Assembly (NCBI RefSeq): GCF_001418005.1
Contig: NZ_LIOL01000002.1
Location: forward strand, 601,100 to 665,099
Length of the DNA stretch: 64,000 bases
Origin: Chelatococcus sambhunathii
GTDB lineage: Bacteria; Pseudomonadota; Alphaproteobacteria; Rhizobiales; Beijerinckiaceae
Reading direction: 5' to 3'
In this document: in pieces, positions 37,694 through 47,217 of the stretch
Layout: the number at the start of each line of letters is the position of its first letter
Position numbering within the stretch: the stretch's first letter is position 1
Position numbers and translations under genes: made by a program
The notes under the pieces: model-generated
Database searches by the model: none
Told to the model about the DNA's origin: nothing
Seen by the model: only the letters and a program-made list of their open reading frames with translations

Positions 37694-39004
37694 ATGACGA
37701 TGTCCGGTTCTTCTCGCGGCGTCTCGCCGCCGGCGCGCATCGCCATCGTGGTGAAGGGCTATCCCCGCCTGTCCGAGACCTTCATCGCCCAGGAAATCCT
37801 GGGGCTCGAGCAGCGCGGCCTTGCCCTCGCCATCTGGTCGCTGCGCCATCCGACCGAGCGCATCAGCCATCCGATGCACCGGCAGATCGCGGCGCCTGTC
37901 ACCTACCTGCCCGAATATCTCTACCAGGAGCCGCTCCGGGTCCTGCGCGGCGCCCTCATCGCTCTCGCCAATCCCCGGCTCGGGAAGCTGATCGTCGCCT
38001 TCTGGCGCGACCTGAAGCGCGACTTCACACCCAGCCGCGGCCGACGCCTCGGGCAGGCACTCGTCATGGCCCGCGAACTGCCGGCCGACATCCGCCACCT
38101 GCATGTCCACTACCTGCACACGCCCGCCTCGGTCGTGCGCTATGCGAGCCTGCTCCGCGGCCTGTCCTTCAGCTTCTCGGCCCATGCCAAGGACATCTGG
38201 ACGACGCCGGACTGGGAAAAGCGCGAGAAGATCGCCGACAGCACTTGGGGCGTCACCTGCACAGAGACGGGGCACAGCCACCTCGCCGCGCTCGCGCCGG
38301 ACGACGGGCGTGTCCACCTTGCCTATCATGGGCTCGACCTATCGCGCTTTCCCGTCCCGCCGGCCGAACGCCCGGCACGCGACGGCAGCGATGCAGCCGA
38401 CCCTGTGCGGATCATCTCCGTCGGGCGGGCGGTGGCGAAGAAGGGCTATGACGACCTCCTTTCCGCTCTCGCCGCGCTGCCGGAGGGGCTCCACTGGCGC
38501 TTCGCCCATGTCGGCAGCGGCGACATGCTCGCGAGCCTCAAGCGGCAGGCGGCGGCCAGGGGCATCGCCGACAAGGTCATCTTCCTCGGTGCCAAGGCGC
38601 AGCCCGATGTGATCAATCTCATGCGCGAGGCCGACATCTTCGTGCTGCCGGCCAAGGAGGCGAAAAGCGGCGACCGCGACGGGCTGCCCAACGTGGTCAT
38701 GGAAGCGGCGAGCCAGGGCCTTGCCGTCATCGCCACCGATTTTTCCGGCATTCCCGAATTCATCCGCCACGACCGGGAAGGCTGGCTGACGCCGCCGGGC
38801 AACTGGGAGGCGCTCGCCAACGCCCTCAACCTGCTCGCGCGCGACCCTGAGGCGCGCCATCGGCTGGGGACGGCCGCCTTCAACCGCCTGCGCGACGACT
38901 TCTCGGCCGATGGCGGCATCGACCAGGTCGCGGCGCTGCTGCGCAGGAGCCTCGGCGAGAGGCCTGCCGAGGTCCCCGTCGCCGAGGAGGAGGCGCGGCC
39001 GTGA
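37694..39004 (+). CDS. Glycosyltransferase family 4 protein
   Basis: A 436-residue GT-B enzyme. The C-terminal GT4 domain shows IISVGRAVAKKGYDDLLSAL, the VIFLGAKAQPDVINLMREAD segment and the E-x7-E region (AKEAKSGDRDGLPNVVMEAASQG) that binds nucleotide sugars. The N-terminal domain (GYPRLSETFIAQEI) matches enzymes of exopolysaccharide biosynthesis. ATG 37694 follows the previous stop by 6 bp; the end overlaps the next GTG by 4 bp. Confidence 0.9.
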   Translation: MTMSGSSRGVSPPARIAIVVKGYPRLSETFIAQEILGLEQRGLALAIWSLRHPTERISHPMHRQIAAPVTYLPEYLYQEPLRVLRGALIALANPRLGKLIVAFWRDLKRDFTPSRGRRLGQALVMARELPADIRHLHVHYLHTPASVVRYASLLRGLSFSFSAHAKDIWTTPDWEKREKIADSTWGVTCTETGHSHLAALAPDDGRVHLAYHGLDLSRFPVPPAERPARDGSDAADPVRIISVGRAVAKKGYDDLLSALAALPEGLHWRFAHVGSGDMLASLKRQAAARGIADKVIFLGAKAQPDVINLMREADIFVLPAKEAKSGDRDGLPNVVMEAASQGLAVIATDFSGIPEFIRHDREGWLTPPGNWEALANALNLLARDPEARHRLGTAAFNRLRDDFSADGGIDQVAALLRRSLGERPAEVPVAEEEARP

Positions 39005-40242
39005 GCGGCGGGCCCGTGGCCTTCTACGCTCCGCTCAAGGCGCCGGACGATGCGACGCCGTCCGGCGACCGCCGCATGGCGCAGCTCCTTCTCGCAGCGC
39101 TGGAACGGGCCGGCTACGGGCCGGAAATTGCCTGTCGCCTCAGAACCTTCGACGGGGCGGGTGACAAGAAGATTCAAGAGCGGCTGCGGGCCGAGGGCGA
39201 GCGCGAGGCGGAGCGGCTCGTCGCGGACTATCGAGTGCTCCCACCGGCTGAGCGGCCACGCGTCTGGTTCACCTACCACGCCTATTACAAGGCGCCCGAC
39301 TGGACCGGGCCGCGCGTGGCCGCGGCACTCGGCATCCCCTATGTCGTCGCGGAAGGCTCACGAGCGGCCAAGCGCGCCGGCGGGCCGTGGGCGCTGGGGC
39401 ACGAGGGGGCCGAGCGTGCCCTCGACGCCGCGCGCCTCATCTTCGTCATGACGGAGAACGACCGGCCGTCGCTGGAGGCCCTGCGTCCTGCCGGACAGGA
39501 GTTGGTCAACCTGCCGCCGTTCGTCGATGTCGCTGCGGGGCCAAGCGCCGATGCGCACGGTCACCCGATCCTCCCCCGCGAGGGGGAGGTGGCGGCGAAG
39601 CCGACGGGGGGGGCGCCTCGCGCAGGCCGAACCCCACCCGTCTCGCCCCAATGGGGCGAGACACCCTCCCCTCGAGGGGAGGGATCAGCCAGGCCTGCCC
39701 GCCTGCTCACCGTGGCGATGATGCGGCCCGGCGACAAGCTGGCGAGCTATCGCCTTCTCGCGGAAGCGCTCGGCAGGCTCGGCGAGCGGCCGTGGCAGCT
39801 CACAATCGTCGGCGACGGCCCCGAGCGAGCCATGGTCGAAGCGCTCTTCACGCCCTTCGGCGAGCGGGTGCGCCTTGCCGGGCGCGTGGACGATGCGGGC
39901 ACCCTCGCCCGCCTCTATGCCGGTGCCGACCTCTTCGTCTGGCCGGCCGTCAACGAGGCCTACGGCATGGTGCTCCTCGAGGCGCAGGCCGAGGGCTGTC
40001 CGGTCGTCGCGGGTGACGAGGGCGGCGTCGCAAGCGTCGTCCGCCACGGCGAGACGGGCCTTCTCACCCCGGCGCGCGATGCGGATGCCTTCGCGGCCGC
40101 GATCGCCAGCCTCATCGACGACCACGCGCGGCGCAGGCAGATGGCCGCGGCGGCGCGCCGTTTCGTGCATGGCGAGCGCTCCCTCGGCCATGCCGCCGTG
40201 ATCATTGCGGATGCCCTGTCCTTCATCGGAGTACGGCCTTGA
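39001..40242 (+). CDS. Glycosyltransferase family 4 protein with in-frame palindromic-element insertion
   Basis: A 413-residue GT-B glycosyltransferase. The C-terminal domain is clear: LTVAMMRPGDKLASYRLLAEAL, IVGDGPERAMVEALF, LYAGADLFVWPAVNEAYGMVLLEAQAEGCPVVAGD with the E-x7-E motif. Between the two Rossmann domains (about residues 190-230) the sequence becomes a Pro/Gly/Arg-rich stretch encoded by an inserted repeat (39567-39687) that keeps frame. GTG 39001 overlaps the previous stop; its TGA overlaps the next TTG start (TTGA). It probably acts in the same pathway as its neighbours. Confidence 0.88.
   Translation: MSGGPVAFYAPLKAPDDATPSGDRRMAQLLLAALERAGYGPEIACRLRTFDGAGDKKIQERLRAEGEREAERLVADYRVLPPAERPRVWFTYHAYYKAPDWTGPRVAAALGIPYVVAEGSRAAKRAGGPWALGHEGAERALDAARLIFVMTENDRPSLEALRPAGQELVNLPPFVDVAAGPSADAHGHPILPREGEVAAKPTGGAPRAGRTPPVSPQWGETPSPRGEGSARPARLLTVAMMRPGDKLASYRLLAEALGRLGERPWQLTIVGDGPERAMVEALFTPFGERVRLAGRVDDAGTLARLYAGADLFVWPAVNEAYGMVLLEAQAEGCPVVAGDEGGVASVVRHGETGLLTPARDADAFAAAIASLIDDHARRRQMAAAARRFVHGERSLGHAAVIIADALSFIGVRP
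39567..39687. repeat. Palindromic repeat element inserted in frame in a coding gene
   Basis: Three strong hairpins: 39570-39589 (8-bp stem CCTCCCCC), 39640-39662 (10-bp stem GTCTCGCCCC) and a perfect 20-bp palindrome at 39664-39683. Between the first two lies a run of eight G (39606-39613). Such arrays normally occur between genes in alphaproteobacteria. Here the element adds about 40 codons to the inter-domain linker of a glycosyltransferase without a stop, as Rickettsia palindromic elements do. Confidence 0.75.
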
Positions 40243-42200
40243 AGCGCCACGTCCTCATGGCCGTCACCCATCTCCTCGGCGCCGGGCACCTCACGCGCAT
40301 GGCCGCGCTCGCCCGCGGCCTCGCCCGGGCCGGCCACCGCGTCACGCTCGCCTCCGGCGGCATGCCGGCGCCGCTCGTCCGGCTCGATGGCGTGACGCTG
40401 CTGCAACTGCCGCCGCTGCGCTCGCACGGCGTTGATTTCCGCACCTTGCTCGACGCCAACGGCAACAAGGCTTCGCCGGCCCTGATGCAGGAGCGGGCCG
40501 AGCTTCTGGCAAAGGCCGTGACGGAGGGGCAACCGGACGTCGTCATTACCGAGCTTTTTCCCTTCGGCCGCAGGATGTTGGCGGCGGAATTCATCAGATC
40601 GATTCAAGCGGCGCGCGCCCTCAAGCCGGCGCCGCTTCTGCTCGCCTCGGTGCGCGACGTGCTGGTGGCGCCGGCGCGCGCCGAGCGCATCGCAGAGGCC
40701 GAGGCGCGGCTTCTCGCGGCCTATAACGGCGTGCTCGTGCATGGCGATGAGGCCGTCCTGCCGCTCTCGGCATCCTGGCCGGTGAGCCACAATCTGCGAC
40801 CACTCCTCCATTACACCGGCTATGTCGACGAGGGCGCCGACCGCCCGCAGGCGCCCGCGACGGGTGCCTTGCCGGAAGGCGATTTCATCCTCGTCTCCGG
40901 CGGCGCCAGCGCCGCGGCCATGCCACTCTACCGCGCGACGATCGCGGCGGCCGGCCTCCTGCCCGAGCACCCCTTCCGCCTGCTCATCGGCCAGAGTGTG
41001 GCCCCGGCGCTGTTCGCCGAGCTTGCAATGGCCGCCCCGGCCAATTGTACCATTGAGCGCGCCCGCCCCGATTTCAGGACCCTGCTCGCGCGCTGCGCCG
41101 CCTCGGTGAGCCTTGCCGGCTACAACACGGTGACGGATCTCATCCGCACGCGGGCGCGGGCCGTGCTCGTCCCCTTCGAGGAAGGCAACGAAACCGAACA
41201 GCGTCAGCGGGCTGAGCACCTCGCCGCCTCGGGCATCGCCGAGCTGGTGCCGCAAGCGGCGCTCAGCGGCGAGCGACTGGCGGAGGCCATCGCCCGAGCG
41301 CTCTCGCGGCCACGGCCCCAGGCGCTCGCCGTCGCGCTCGACGGGGTCGAACGAACGACGACGATCATCGAAAGGCTCTGCGCAGGCAGAAGTCGGGCCG
41401 CTGCGCCCGCCATCGTCAGCCGTGACGAGAACCGTGCCTGGGCCGAACTCGACGAGGCGCTCGATGTCCTCGCGCGCACCGGGCGGCGCGTCGGGCTGTG
41501 GTGGCGCGACGATGACGCGGTCCAACCCTCACAGGCCCTCGACAGGCTGCTCGTTCTCTCCGCGCGAACGGGCGTGCCGGTGGCGATCGCCGCGATCCCG
41601 TCGCAGGCGGGGCACGACCTTGCCGTGCGCCTCGCGGCGGCCCCCCAGGCAAGCGTGCTCGTGCACGGTTTTGCCCATGCCAACCATGCCCCGGCGGGCG
41701 AGAAGAAAGCGGAATTCGGGCCGCACCGCGACCGGGCTGAGATGGAGCGCGAATTGCGCAGCAGCCTCGCCATGGCGCGGGCCGTCTTCGGCGAGAAGCT
41801 GGTGCCGGTCTTCGTGCCGCCCTGGAACCGCTGCGTCCCGGCGCTCGCCCCCGCCCTCGCCCGCGCGGGCTATGCGGGCCTGTCGCTCTTCGGCGACCGG
41901 ACGGCGCCGGACATGGCCGGCCTGCCGCTCGTCAACACCCATCTCGACCCCATCGACTGGCACGGTTCGCGCAGCCTCGCCGAGCCGGCGCGCCTGCTTG
42001 CCGGTCTCGCTGAGGCTATCCGGCGGCGTGCCGGCGGCATTGCCGATGCGGATGAGCCCATCGGTCTCCTCACCCATCACCTGGTGCACGACGAGGCCGT
42101 CTGGGCGTTCTGCGAGCGGCTTCTGACCAACTTGCGGAACAGCAGTGCCGTCGAACCCGTTTCAGCGCTTGCCCTCTTCGGCCACACGCCGCGACGCTGA
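40239..42200 (+). CDS. Glycosyltransferase-polysaccharide deacetylase fusion
   Basis: A 653-residue two-domain protein. Residues 1-375 form a GT28-like GT-B domain (LGAGHLTRMAALARGLA with His17; SLAGYNTVTDLIRTRARAVLVPFEEGNETEQ). Residues 395-645 resemble an NodB-type polysaccharide deacetylase: WRDDDAV (Asp424/425), HGFAHANH (His476, 480, 483), FVPPWNRC (527-532) and a late HH pair (613-614). It may transfer a sugar and remove an N- or O-acetyl group from it. TTG 40239 overlaps the previous stop. Last gene of the operon. Confidence 0.82.
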   Translation: MKRHVLMAVTHLLGAGHLTRMAALARGLARAGHRVTLASGGMPAPLVRLDGVTLLQLPPLRSHGVDFRTLLDANGNKASPALMQERAELLAKAVTEGQPDVVITELFPFGRRMLAAEFIRSIQAARALKPAPLLLASVRDVLVAPARAERIAEAEARLLAAYNGVLVHGDEAVLPLSASWPVSHNLRPLLHYTGYVDEGADRPQAPATGALPEGDFILVSGGASAAAMPLYRATIAAAGLLPEHPFRLLIGQSVAPALFAELAMAAPANCTIERARPDFRTLLARCAASVSLAGYNTVTDLIRTRARAVLVPFEEGNETEQRQRAEHLAASGIAELVPQAALSGERLAEAIARALSRPRPQALAVALDGVERTTTIIERLCAGRSRAAAPAIVSRDENRAWAELDEALDVLARTGRRVGLWWRDDDAVQPSQALDRLLVLSARTGVPVAIAAIPSQAGHDLAVRLAAAPQASVLVHGFAHANHAPAGEKKAEFGPHRDRAEMERELRSSLAMARAVFGEKLVPVFVPPWNRCVPALAPALARAGYAGLSLFGDRTAPDMAGLPLVNTHLDPIDWHGSRSLAEPARLLAGLAEAIRRRAGGIADADEPIGLLTHHLVHDEAVWAFCERLLTNLRNSSAVEPVSALALFGHTPRR

Positions 42201-42349
42201 ACGGTGCCGCAGGCCTGAGGGACCTTGCCCGCAGCGGGTATATTTCCGTGGCGCAGCCGGCCTCACGCAAGAAAGACGTTTTCACTTTTGCGCGTGGCGC
42301 TTTAGTGTTGAAACCTCCCATGCTGGGAGGGGGCATCGGGAGGAGCTGC

Positions 42350-44242
42350 GTGACGCCGGGACGGGAGCACGGGAACCGCATACTGCTCAGTGTCCGCGAT
42401 CTCGCCGTGGATTTCGCGGGTGACGGCGGCGGACGCTTTCGCGCGCTCGACGGCATCTCCTTCGACATCCCGGCCGGCAGCACCGTCGCCCTCGTTGGTG
42501 AATCCGGCTCCGGCAAGTCGGTGACGGCCCAGGCGATCATGCGCATCCTGCCCAGGAAGGGGCGCATCGCAACGGGCAGCATCCTCTTCGGCGAAGCGCA
42601 GCGCGGCGCCCCCGTCGATATCGCGCAGCTCGATCCTCGGGGCGACACGATGCGCGACCTGCGCGGCGGGCGCATCGCCATGATCTTCCAGGAGCCGATG
42701 ACGTCCCTGTCTCCCCTGCATACCGTAGGGGACCAGGTGAGCGAGGCGCTGCTGCTGCACCGCAACGTCACGGTGCAAGAGGCTCGTGCCGAGGCCGAGC
42801 AGGTCTTCACCCGCGTCGGCTTTCCCGACCCGAAGCGCACCTTCGTCACCTATCCGTTCGAGCTGTCGGGCGGCATGCGCCAGCGGGCGATGATCGCTAT
42901 GGCGCTCATCTGCAAGCCTGCGCTCCTCATCGCCGACGAGCCGACGACGGCGCTCGACGTGACGACGCAGGCGCAGATCCTCGATCTCATCCGGGAATTG
43001 CAGGCCGAGACCGGCATGGCGGTGCTGATGATCACCCATGATCTCGGCGTCGTCGCCAATGTCGCCGACGAGGTGGTCGTGATGTATCGCGGCCGCATCG
43101 TCGAATCCGGCCCGCGCGACGAACTCTTCCGCAACCCGCAGCACCCCTATCTCAAGGCGCTCATGCGGGCGGTGCCGCGCTTCGACATGGCTCCCGGCGA
43201 GCGGCTGACGCCGCTGCGCGAGGTGGCGAGCGGCGACATCATCGCCTCCGCCCCCCGCATCGAGCGCCCGGCGCCGCGCGGGCCGGTGCTCGCCGTTGAC
43301 GAGGTGTCGAAGACCTTCACCCTGCGCAGCGGCTGGTTCTCGGGCGCCACGCGCAAGGTCCACGCCGTCAATCACGTCAGCCTCACGCTGACGCCTGGCA
43401 CGACGCTCGGCCTCGTCGGCGAATCCGGCTGCGGCAAGACCACCCTGTCGAAGATGATCATGCGCGCCATCGCACCCGACGAGGGACATGTCTTCTTCGA
43501 CGACGGCAATGGCCCGCGCGACGTGCATGCGCTCGCGGGCGACGATCTCTTCGCCTATCGCCGCGCCGTGCAGTTCGTTTTCCAGGACCCGTTCTCGTCG
43601 CTCAACCCGCGCATGACGGTCTACGAAATCCTGACGGAGCCGCTCGTCATCCACGGCATCGGCTCGCCGCAGGAGCATTTCGCCAAGGCGAAGATGCTGA
43701 TCTCGCTCGTCGGCCTCGAGAAGCAGCACCTGCGCCGCTATCCGCATTCCTTCTCGGGCGGACAGCGCCAGCGCCTCGGCATCGCGCGCGCGCTTGCGCT
43801 GTCGCCACGGGTGCTGCTGTGCGACGAGCCGGTGTCGGCGCTCGATGTCTCGGTGCAGGCGCAGATCCTTAACCTGCTCAAGGACCTGCAGGCAGCACTC
43901 GGCCTGTCCTATCTCTTCGTCTCGCACAATCTCGCGGTCGTCGACTACATCGCCGACGACATCGCCGTGATGTGCCGCGGCCGCATCGTGGAGCAGGCGC
44001 CGAAGCAATCGCTCTTCAGGCGTCCGCTGCATCCCTACACGCAGGCGCTCTTGGCCGCCGTGCCGAGCCCGGACCTGAACCATCCGCTCGATTTTGCCAA
44101 GCTGCGCGGCGACCGGTTCTCGCATCCCTCCGAGTGGCCGGAGCCCTACCGGCTGACGGCGGACGGCCCCGGCGAGATGGTGGAGGTCGAGCCCGGCCAC
44201 CTCGTGCGCGTGACCGACGCCGGCGCGAGGATTGCGGCATGA
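42350..44242 (+). CDS. Dual ATP-binding protein of peptide-type ABC importer
   Basis: A 630-residue fusion of two importer ATPases (YejF/GsiA-like organisation). NBD1: [42 protein letters not shown]2: [39 protein letters not shown]. Both sites are complete. GTG 42350 was preferred because AGGAG lies 4 nt upstream; an earlier GTG at 42248 is in frame but its product lacks similarity. A small hairpin (42314-42330, 7-bp stem) sits just before this ribosome-binding site and might affect translation. It heads a four-gene importer operon. Confidence 0.93.
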   Translation: MTPGREHGNRILLSVRDLAVDFAGDGGGRFRALDGISFDIPAGSTVALVGESGSGKSVTAQAIMRILPRKGRIATGSILFGEAQRGAPVDIAQLDPRGDTMRDLRGGRIAMIFQEPMTSLSPLHTVGDQVSEALLLHRNVTVQEARAEAEQVFTRVGFPDPKRTFVTYPFELSGGMRQRAMIAMALICKPALLIADEPTTALDVTTQAQILDLIRELQAETGMAVLMITHDLGVVANVADEVVVMYRGRIVESGPRDELFRNPQHPYLKALMRAVPRFDMAPGERLTPLREVASGDIIASAPRIERPAPRGPVLAVDEVSKTFTLRSGWFSGATRKVHAVNHVSLTLTPGTTLGLVGESGCGKTTLSKMIMRAIAPDEGHVFFDDGNGPRDVHALAGDDLFAYRRAVQFVFQDPFSSLNPRMTVYEILTEPLVIHGIGSPQEHFAKAKMLISLVGLEKQHLRRYPHSFSGGQRQRLGIARALALSPRVLLCDEPVSALDVSVQAQILNLLKDLQAALGLSYLFVSHNLAVVDYIADDIAVMCRGRIVEQAPKQSLFRRPLHPYTQALLAAVPSPDLNHPLDFAKLRGDRFSHPSEWPEPYRLTADGPGEMVEVEPGHLVRVTDAGARIAA

Positions 44243-46203
44243 CGGCGCTCGGGCTCATGTCCGCCCCCCTGTGTCGCACGATGGCAGGCCTCGCCTTATG
44301 CCTCGCCATGATTGCCGCCGGCGCGGGCGCGGGCCAATCGGCCCCGGCTTTGAAGGAAACGCCGTTCTTCGAAGAGGCGGTGGACAATGGCCAAATGCCT
44401 CCCGTTGCGGAACGGGTGCCGCTGGAGCCGCTCGTGGTCGACCTCGAGGCGCGCGGTCGCGTCACGGGCCGGCCGGGCGGCGCCATCACGACGCTCGCCG
44501 CCAAGGCGCGCGACATCCGCTATCTTTCGGTCATCGCCTATGCCCGGCTCGTCGGCTATGATGAACATCTCAATCTCGTGCCGGACATCCTCGCCTCCTA
44601 CGAGGTGGAGGACGGGCGTCGCTTCACCCTCCACCTGCGCAAGGGGCACCGCTGGTCCGATGGGCACCCTTTCACCGCCGAGGATTTCCGCTACTGGTGG
44701 GAGGATGTGGCGCTGAACCGCTACCTGATGCCGGCGGGCCCGCCCGATTTCATGCTCGTCGACGACGAGCAGCCGACCTTCGAGGTGCTGGACGAGACCA
44801 CCGTGCGCTACACATGGTCGAAGCCCAATCCCCGCTTCCTGCCGACCCTCGCCAAGCCGCTCGACCCGCATATCTACCGGCCGGCCCATTACCTGAAGCG
44901 CTTCCACGCGCGCTATACCGACCCGGAGACCTTGGCGCAGGCGGCTTCTCGGCAGAAGCTCAAGTCCTGGGCCGCGCTGCACAACCGCGTCGATTCCATG
45001 TCGGACTTCTCCGACCCCGAGTTGCCCACCCTCGACCCGTGGAAGGTCGACAACGCGGGACCGACGAGCCGCTTCGTCTTCTCGCGCAACCCCTATTACC
45101 ACCGCATCGACGCGGCCGGGCAGCAGTTGCCCTACATCGACAGGGTCTATGTCGACATCGCCTCAAGCGGGCTACTCGCCGCCAAGGCCAATGCCGGCGA
45201 GGTCGACGTGCTCGCACGGGGCCTGACCATGGCCGACATTCCGGTGCTCAAGCAGGGGGAGAAGGCCAAGGGCTATCGCACACTGCTGTGGCCCATCGCC
45301 CGCGGCTCGGAAGTGGTGCTCTACCCCAACCTCAATGCGACCGATCCGGTCTGGCGGGACCTCAACCGCGACGTGCGCTTCCGCCGCGCGCTCTCGCTCG
45401 GCATCGACCGGCGCACCGTCAACAATGCCCTGTTCTTCGGGCTCGGCATGGAGGGCAACAACACCGTACGCGAAGGCTCGCGCCTGTTCGAGGAATCGTT
45501 CCGCAAGCTCTACGGCACTTACGACCCGGACGAGGCCAACCGCCTGCTCGATGAGATCGGCCTCGACCAGCGCGACGGCTCGGGCCTGCGCCTCCTGCCG
45601 GACGGGCGCCTGCTCGAGATCGTCGTCGAGGTCGAGGGCGACATGACCATGCTCGTCGACACCCTGCAGCTCATCGGCGAGTTCTGGCGCGAGATCGGGG
45701 TCAAGCTCTTCATCAAGCCGCAGGACCGGACCGTGCTGCGCAACCGCGCCTATTCCGGCCTGCCGGTAATGACCGCCGCTCCGGGCCTCGACAACGCCAT
45801 TCCCACCCCTGCGATGCCACCGGGAGAACTGGCCCCCATCAGCCAGTATCACCTGTCCTGGCCCAAGTGGGGCCAATATGTGGAGACGCACGGCAAGGTC
45901 GGCGAAGCCTGCGACATGGACGAGCCGAAGGAGCTGCTCGCCCTCTACAAGGCGTGGCTGCACACGACCGATTCTGCCGAGCAGGCCCGCATCTGGCGCG
46001 AGATGCTCGCGCTGCACGCGGAGAACCAGTGGACGATCGGCACGGTGGCGGGCGCGATCCAGCCCATCGTGCTGCGCAACGGCCTCGCCAACTTTCCGGA
46101 CAAGGCGCTCTACAGCTGGGAGCCGACCTCGCTCGTGGGCATCTACCGTGTCGACGAGATATTCTGGGACCGCGCCGACCGGCGCGTGGCGTCCGCACAA
46201 TGA
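44239..46203 (+). CDS. ABC transporter substrate-binding protein, large peptide type
   Basis: A 654-residue periplasmic SBP_bac_5 protein with an N-terminal signal (MAGLALCLAMIAAGAGAGQSAPA). Family segments are FTLHLRKGHRWSDGHPFTAEDFRYWW and NPYYHRIDAAGQQLPYIDRVY, the latter typical of a large-ligand subgroup. At 654 residues it is longer than DppA (about 535), fitting uptake of larger peptides or conjugates. ATG 44239 overlaps the ATPase stop by 4 bp. The ligand is unknown. Confidence 0.9.
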   Translation: MTALGLMSAPLCRTMAGLALCLAMIAAGAGAGQSAPALKETPFFEEAVDNGQMPPVAERVPLEPLVVDLEARGRVTGRPGGAITTLAAKARDIRYLSVIAYARLVGYDEHLNLVPDILASYEVEDGRRFTLHLRKGHRWSDGHPFTAEDFRYWWEDVALNRYLMPAGPPDFMLVDDEQPTFEVLDETTVRYTWSKPNPRFLPTLAKPLDPHIYRPAHYLKRFHARYTDPETLAQAASRQKLKSWAALHNRVDSMSDFSDPELPTLDPWKVDNAGPTSRFVFSRNPYYHRIDAAGQQLPYIDRVYVDIASSGLLAAKANAGEVDVLARGLTMADIPVLKQGEKAKGYRTLLWPIARGSEVVLYPNLNATDPVWRDLNRDVRFRRALSLGIDRRTVNNALFFGLGMEGNNTVREGSRLFEESFRKLYGTYDPDEANRLLDEIGLDQRDGSGLRLLPDGRLLEIVVEVEGDMTMLVDTLQLIGEFWREIGVKLFIKPQDRTVLRNRAYSGLPVMTAAPGLDNAIPTPAMPPGELAPISQYHLSWPKWGQYVETHGKVGEACDMDEPKELLALYKAWLHTTDSAEQARIWREMLALHAENQWTIGTVAGAIQPIVLRNGLANFPDKALYSWEPTSLVGIYRVDEIFWDRADRRVASAQ

Positions 46204-47216
46204 TCGGCTTCATCGCCCGCCGGCTGGTCACGATGGTGCTGACCCTGCTCGTCATCAGCCTCCTCGTCTTCCTCATCATCAAGCTGCCGCCGGGTGACTT
46301 CCTGACCAACCAGATCGCCGAGCTGCGCGCCCAGGGCGAGGCGGCGGCCATGGCCAAGGCTGAGTTCCTGATCAGGCAATACGGCCTCGACAGGCCCGTC
46401 TTCGAGCAATACCTCGTCTGGATTGGCGTCTGGCCGGGCCCCAACGGCTTCTCCGGCCTGCTGCAAGGCGACTGGGGCTGGTCCTTCGAGTATGATCGGC
46501 CAGTCAACCAGGTCGTCGGCGATGCGCTCTGGCTGACGCTGCTCGTCAATTTCACCACCGTCATCTTCGTGCATGTGGTGGCCATCCCCATCGCCATTTA
46601 TTCGGCGACGCGGCAATATTCCTTCGGCGACTATCTCGCCACCTTCGTCGGCTATATCGGCCTTGCCACGCCGAACTTCCTGCTGGCGCTCGTGCTGCTC
46701 TACTACATGAACCGCTGGTTCGGCATTTCCATCGGCGGCCTGTTCGACGCCCACTACGCCAACGAGCCGTGGAGCCTCGCAAAGGTAGGCTCGCTGCTGC
46801 AGCACCTCATCGTGCCGACCATCGTCATCGGCCTGTCCGGCACGGCGGCGATGATCCGGCGCATGCGCGCCAACCTCCTCGACGAATTGTCGAAGCAATA
46901 TTACGTCACCGCCACGGCCAAGGGCCTGCCGCAGACGCGGGCGCTGCTGAAATATCCCTTCCGCATGGCCCTCAACCCCTTCATCGCCGACATCGGCAAC
47001 CTCCTGCCCAACCTTGTCTCCGGCTCGGTGCTGGTGTCGCTGGTGCTCAGCCTGCCGACCGTCGGCCCGATCCTGCTGGCGGCCCTCAAGTCGCAGGACC
47101 AGTTCCTCGCCGGCTTCATCCTCATGTTCGTCGCGGTGCTCACCGTCGTGGGCATGCTGATCTCCGACCTCCTGCTCGCGTGGCTCGATCCGCGCATCCG
47201 CCTCGGACAGCGCTGA
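46200..47216 (+). CDS. ABC transporter permease, DppB/YejB-like
   Basis: A 338-residue inner-membrane permease. Helix 1 is LVTMVLTLLVISLLVFLIIKLPPGDF; the EAA loop is QYYVTATAKGLPQTRALLKY. The start ATG 46200 overlaps the SBP stop by 4 bp; the end is 1 bp before the next ATG. Forms the channel with the following permease. Confidence 0.92.
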   Translation: MIGFIARRLVTMVLTLLVISLLVFLIIKLPPGDFLTNQIAELRAQGEAAAMAKAEFLIRQYGLDRPVFEQYLVWIGVWPGPNGFSGLLQGDWGWSFEYDRPVNQVVGDALWLTLLVNFTTVIFVHVVAIPIAIYSATRQYSFGDYLATFVGYIGLATPNFLLALVLLYYMNRWFGISIGGLFDAHYANEPWSLAKVGSLLQHLIVPTIVIGLSGTAAMIRRMRANLLDELSKQYYVTATAKGLPQTRALLKYPFRMALNPFIADIGNLLPNLVSGSVLVSLVLSLPTVGPILLAALKSQDQFLAGFILMFVAVLTVVGMLISDLLLAWLDPRIRLGQR

Positions 47217-47217
47217 G

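Noticed and set aside
39567..39687. Sequencing error or frameshift in the glycosyltransferase
   Set aside because: Both flanking domains are in the same frame and the segment consists of perfect palindromes, so an inserted repeat explains it better.
42248..42349. N-terminal extension of the double ATPase from GTG 42248
   Set aside because: The extra 34 residues have no similarity to the family and a better ribosome-binding site precedes GTG 42350.
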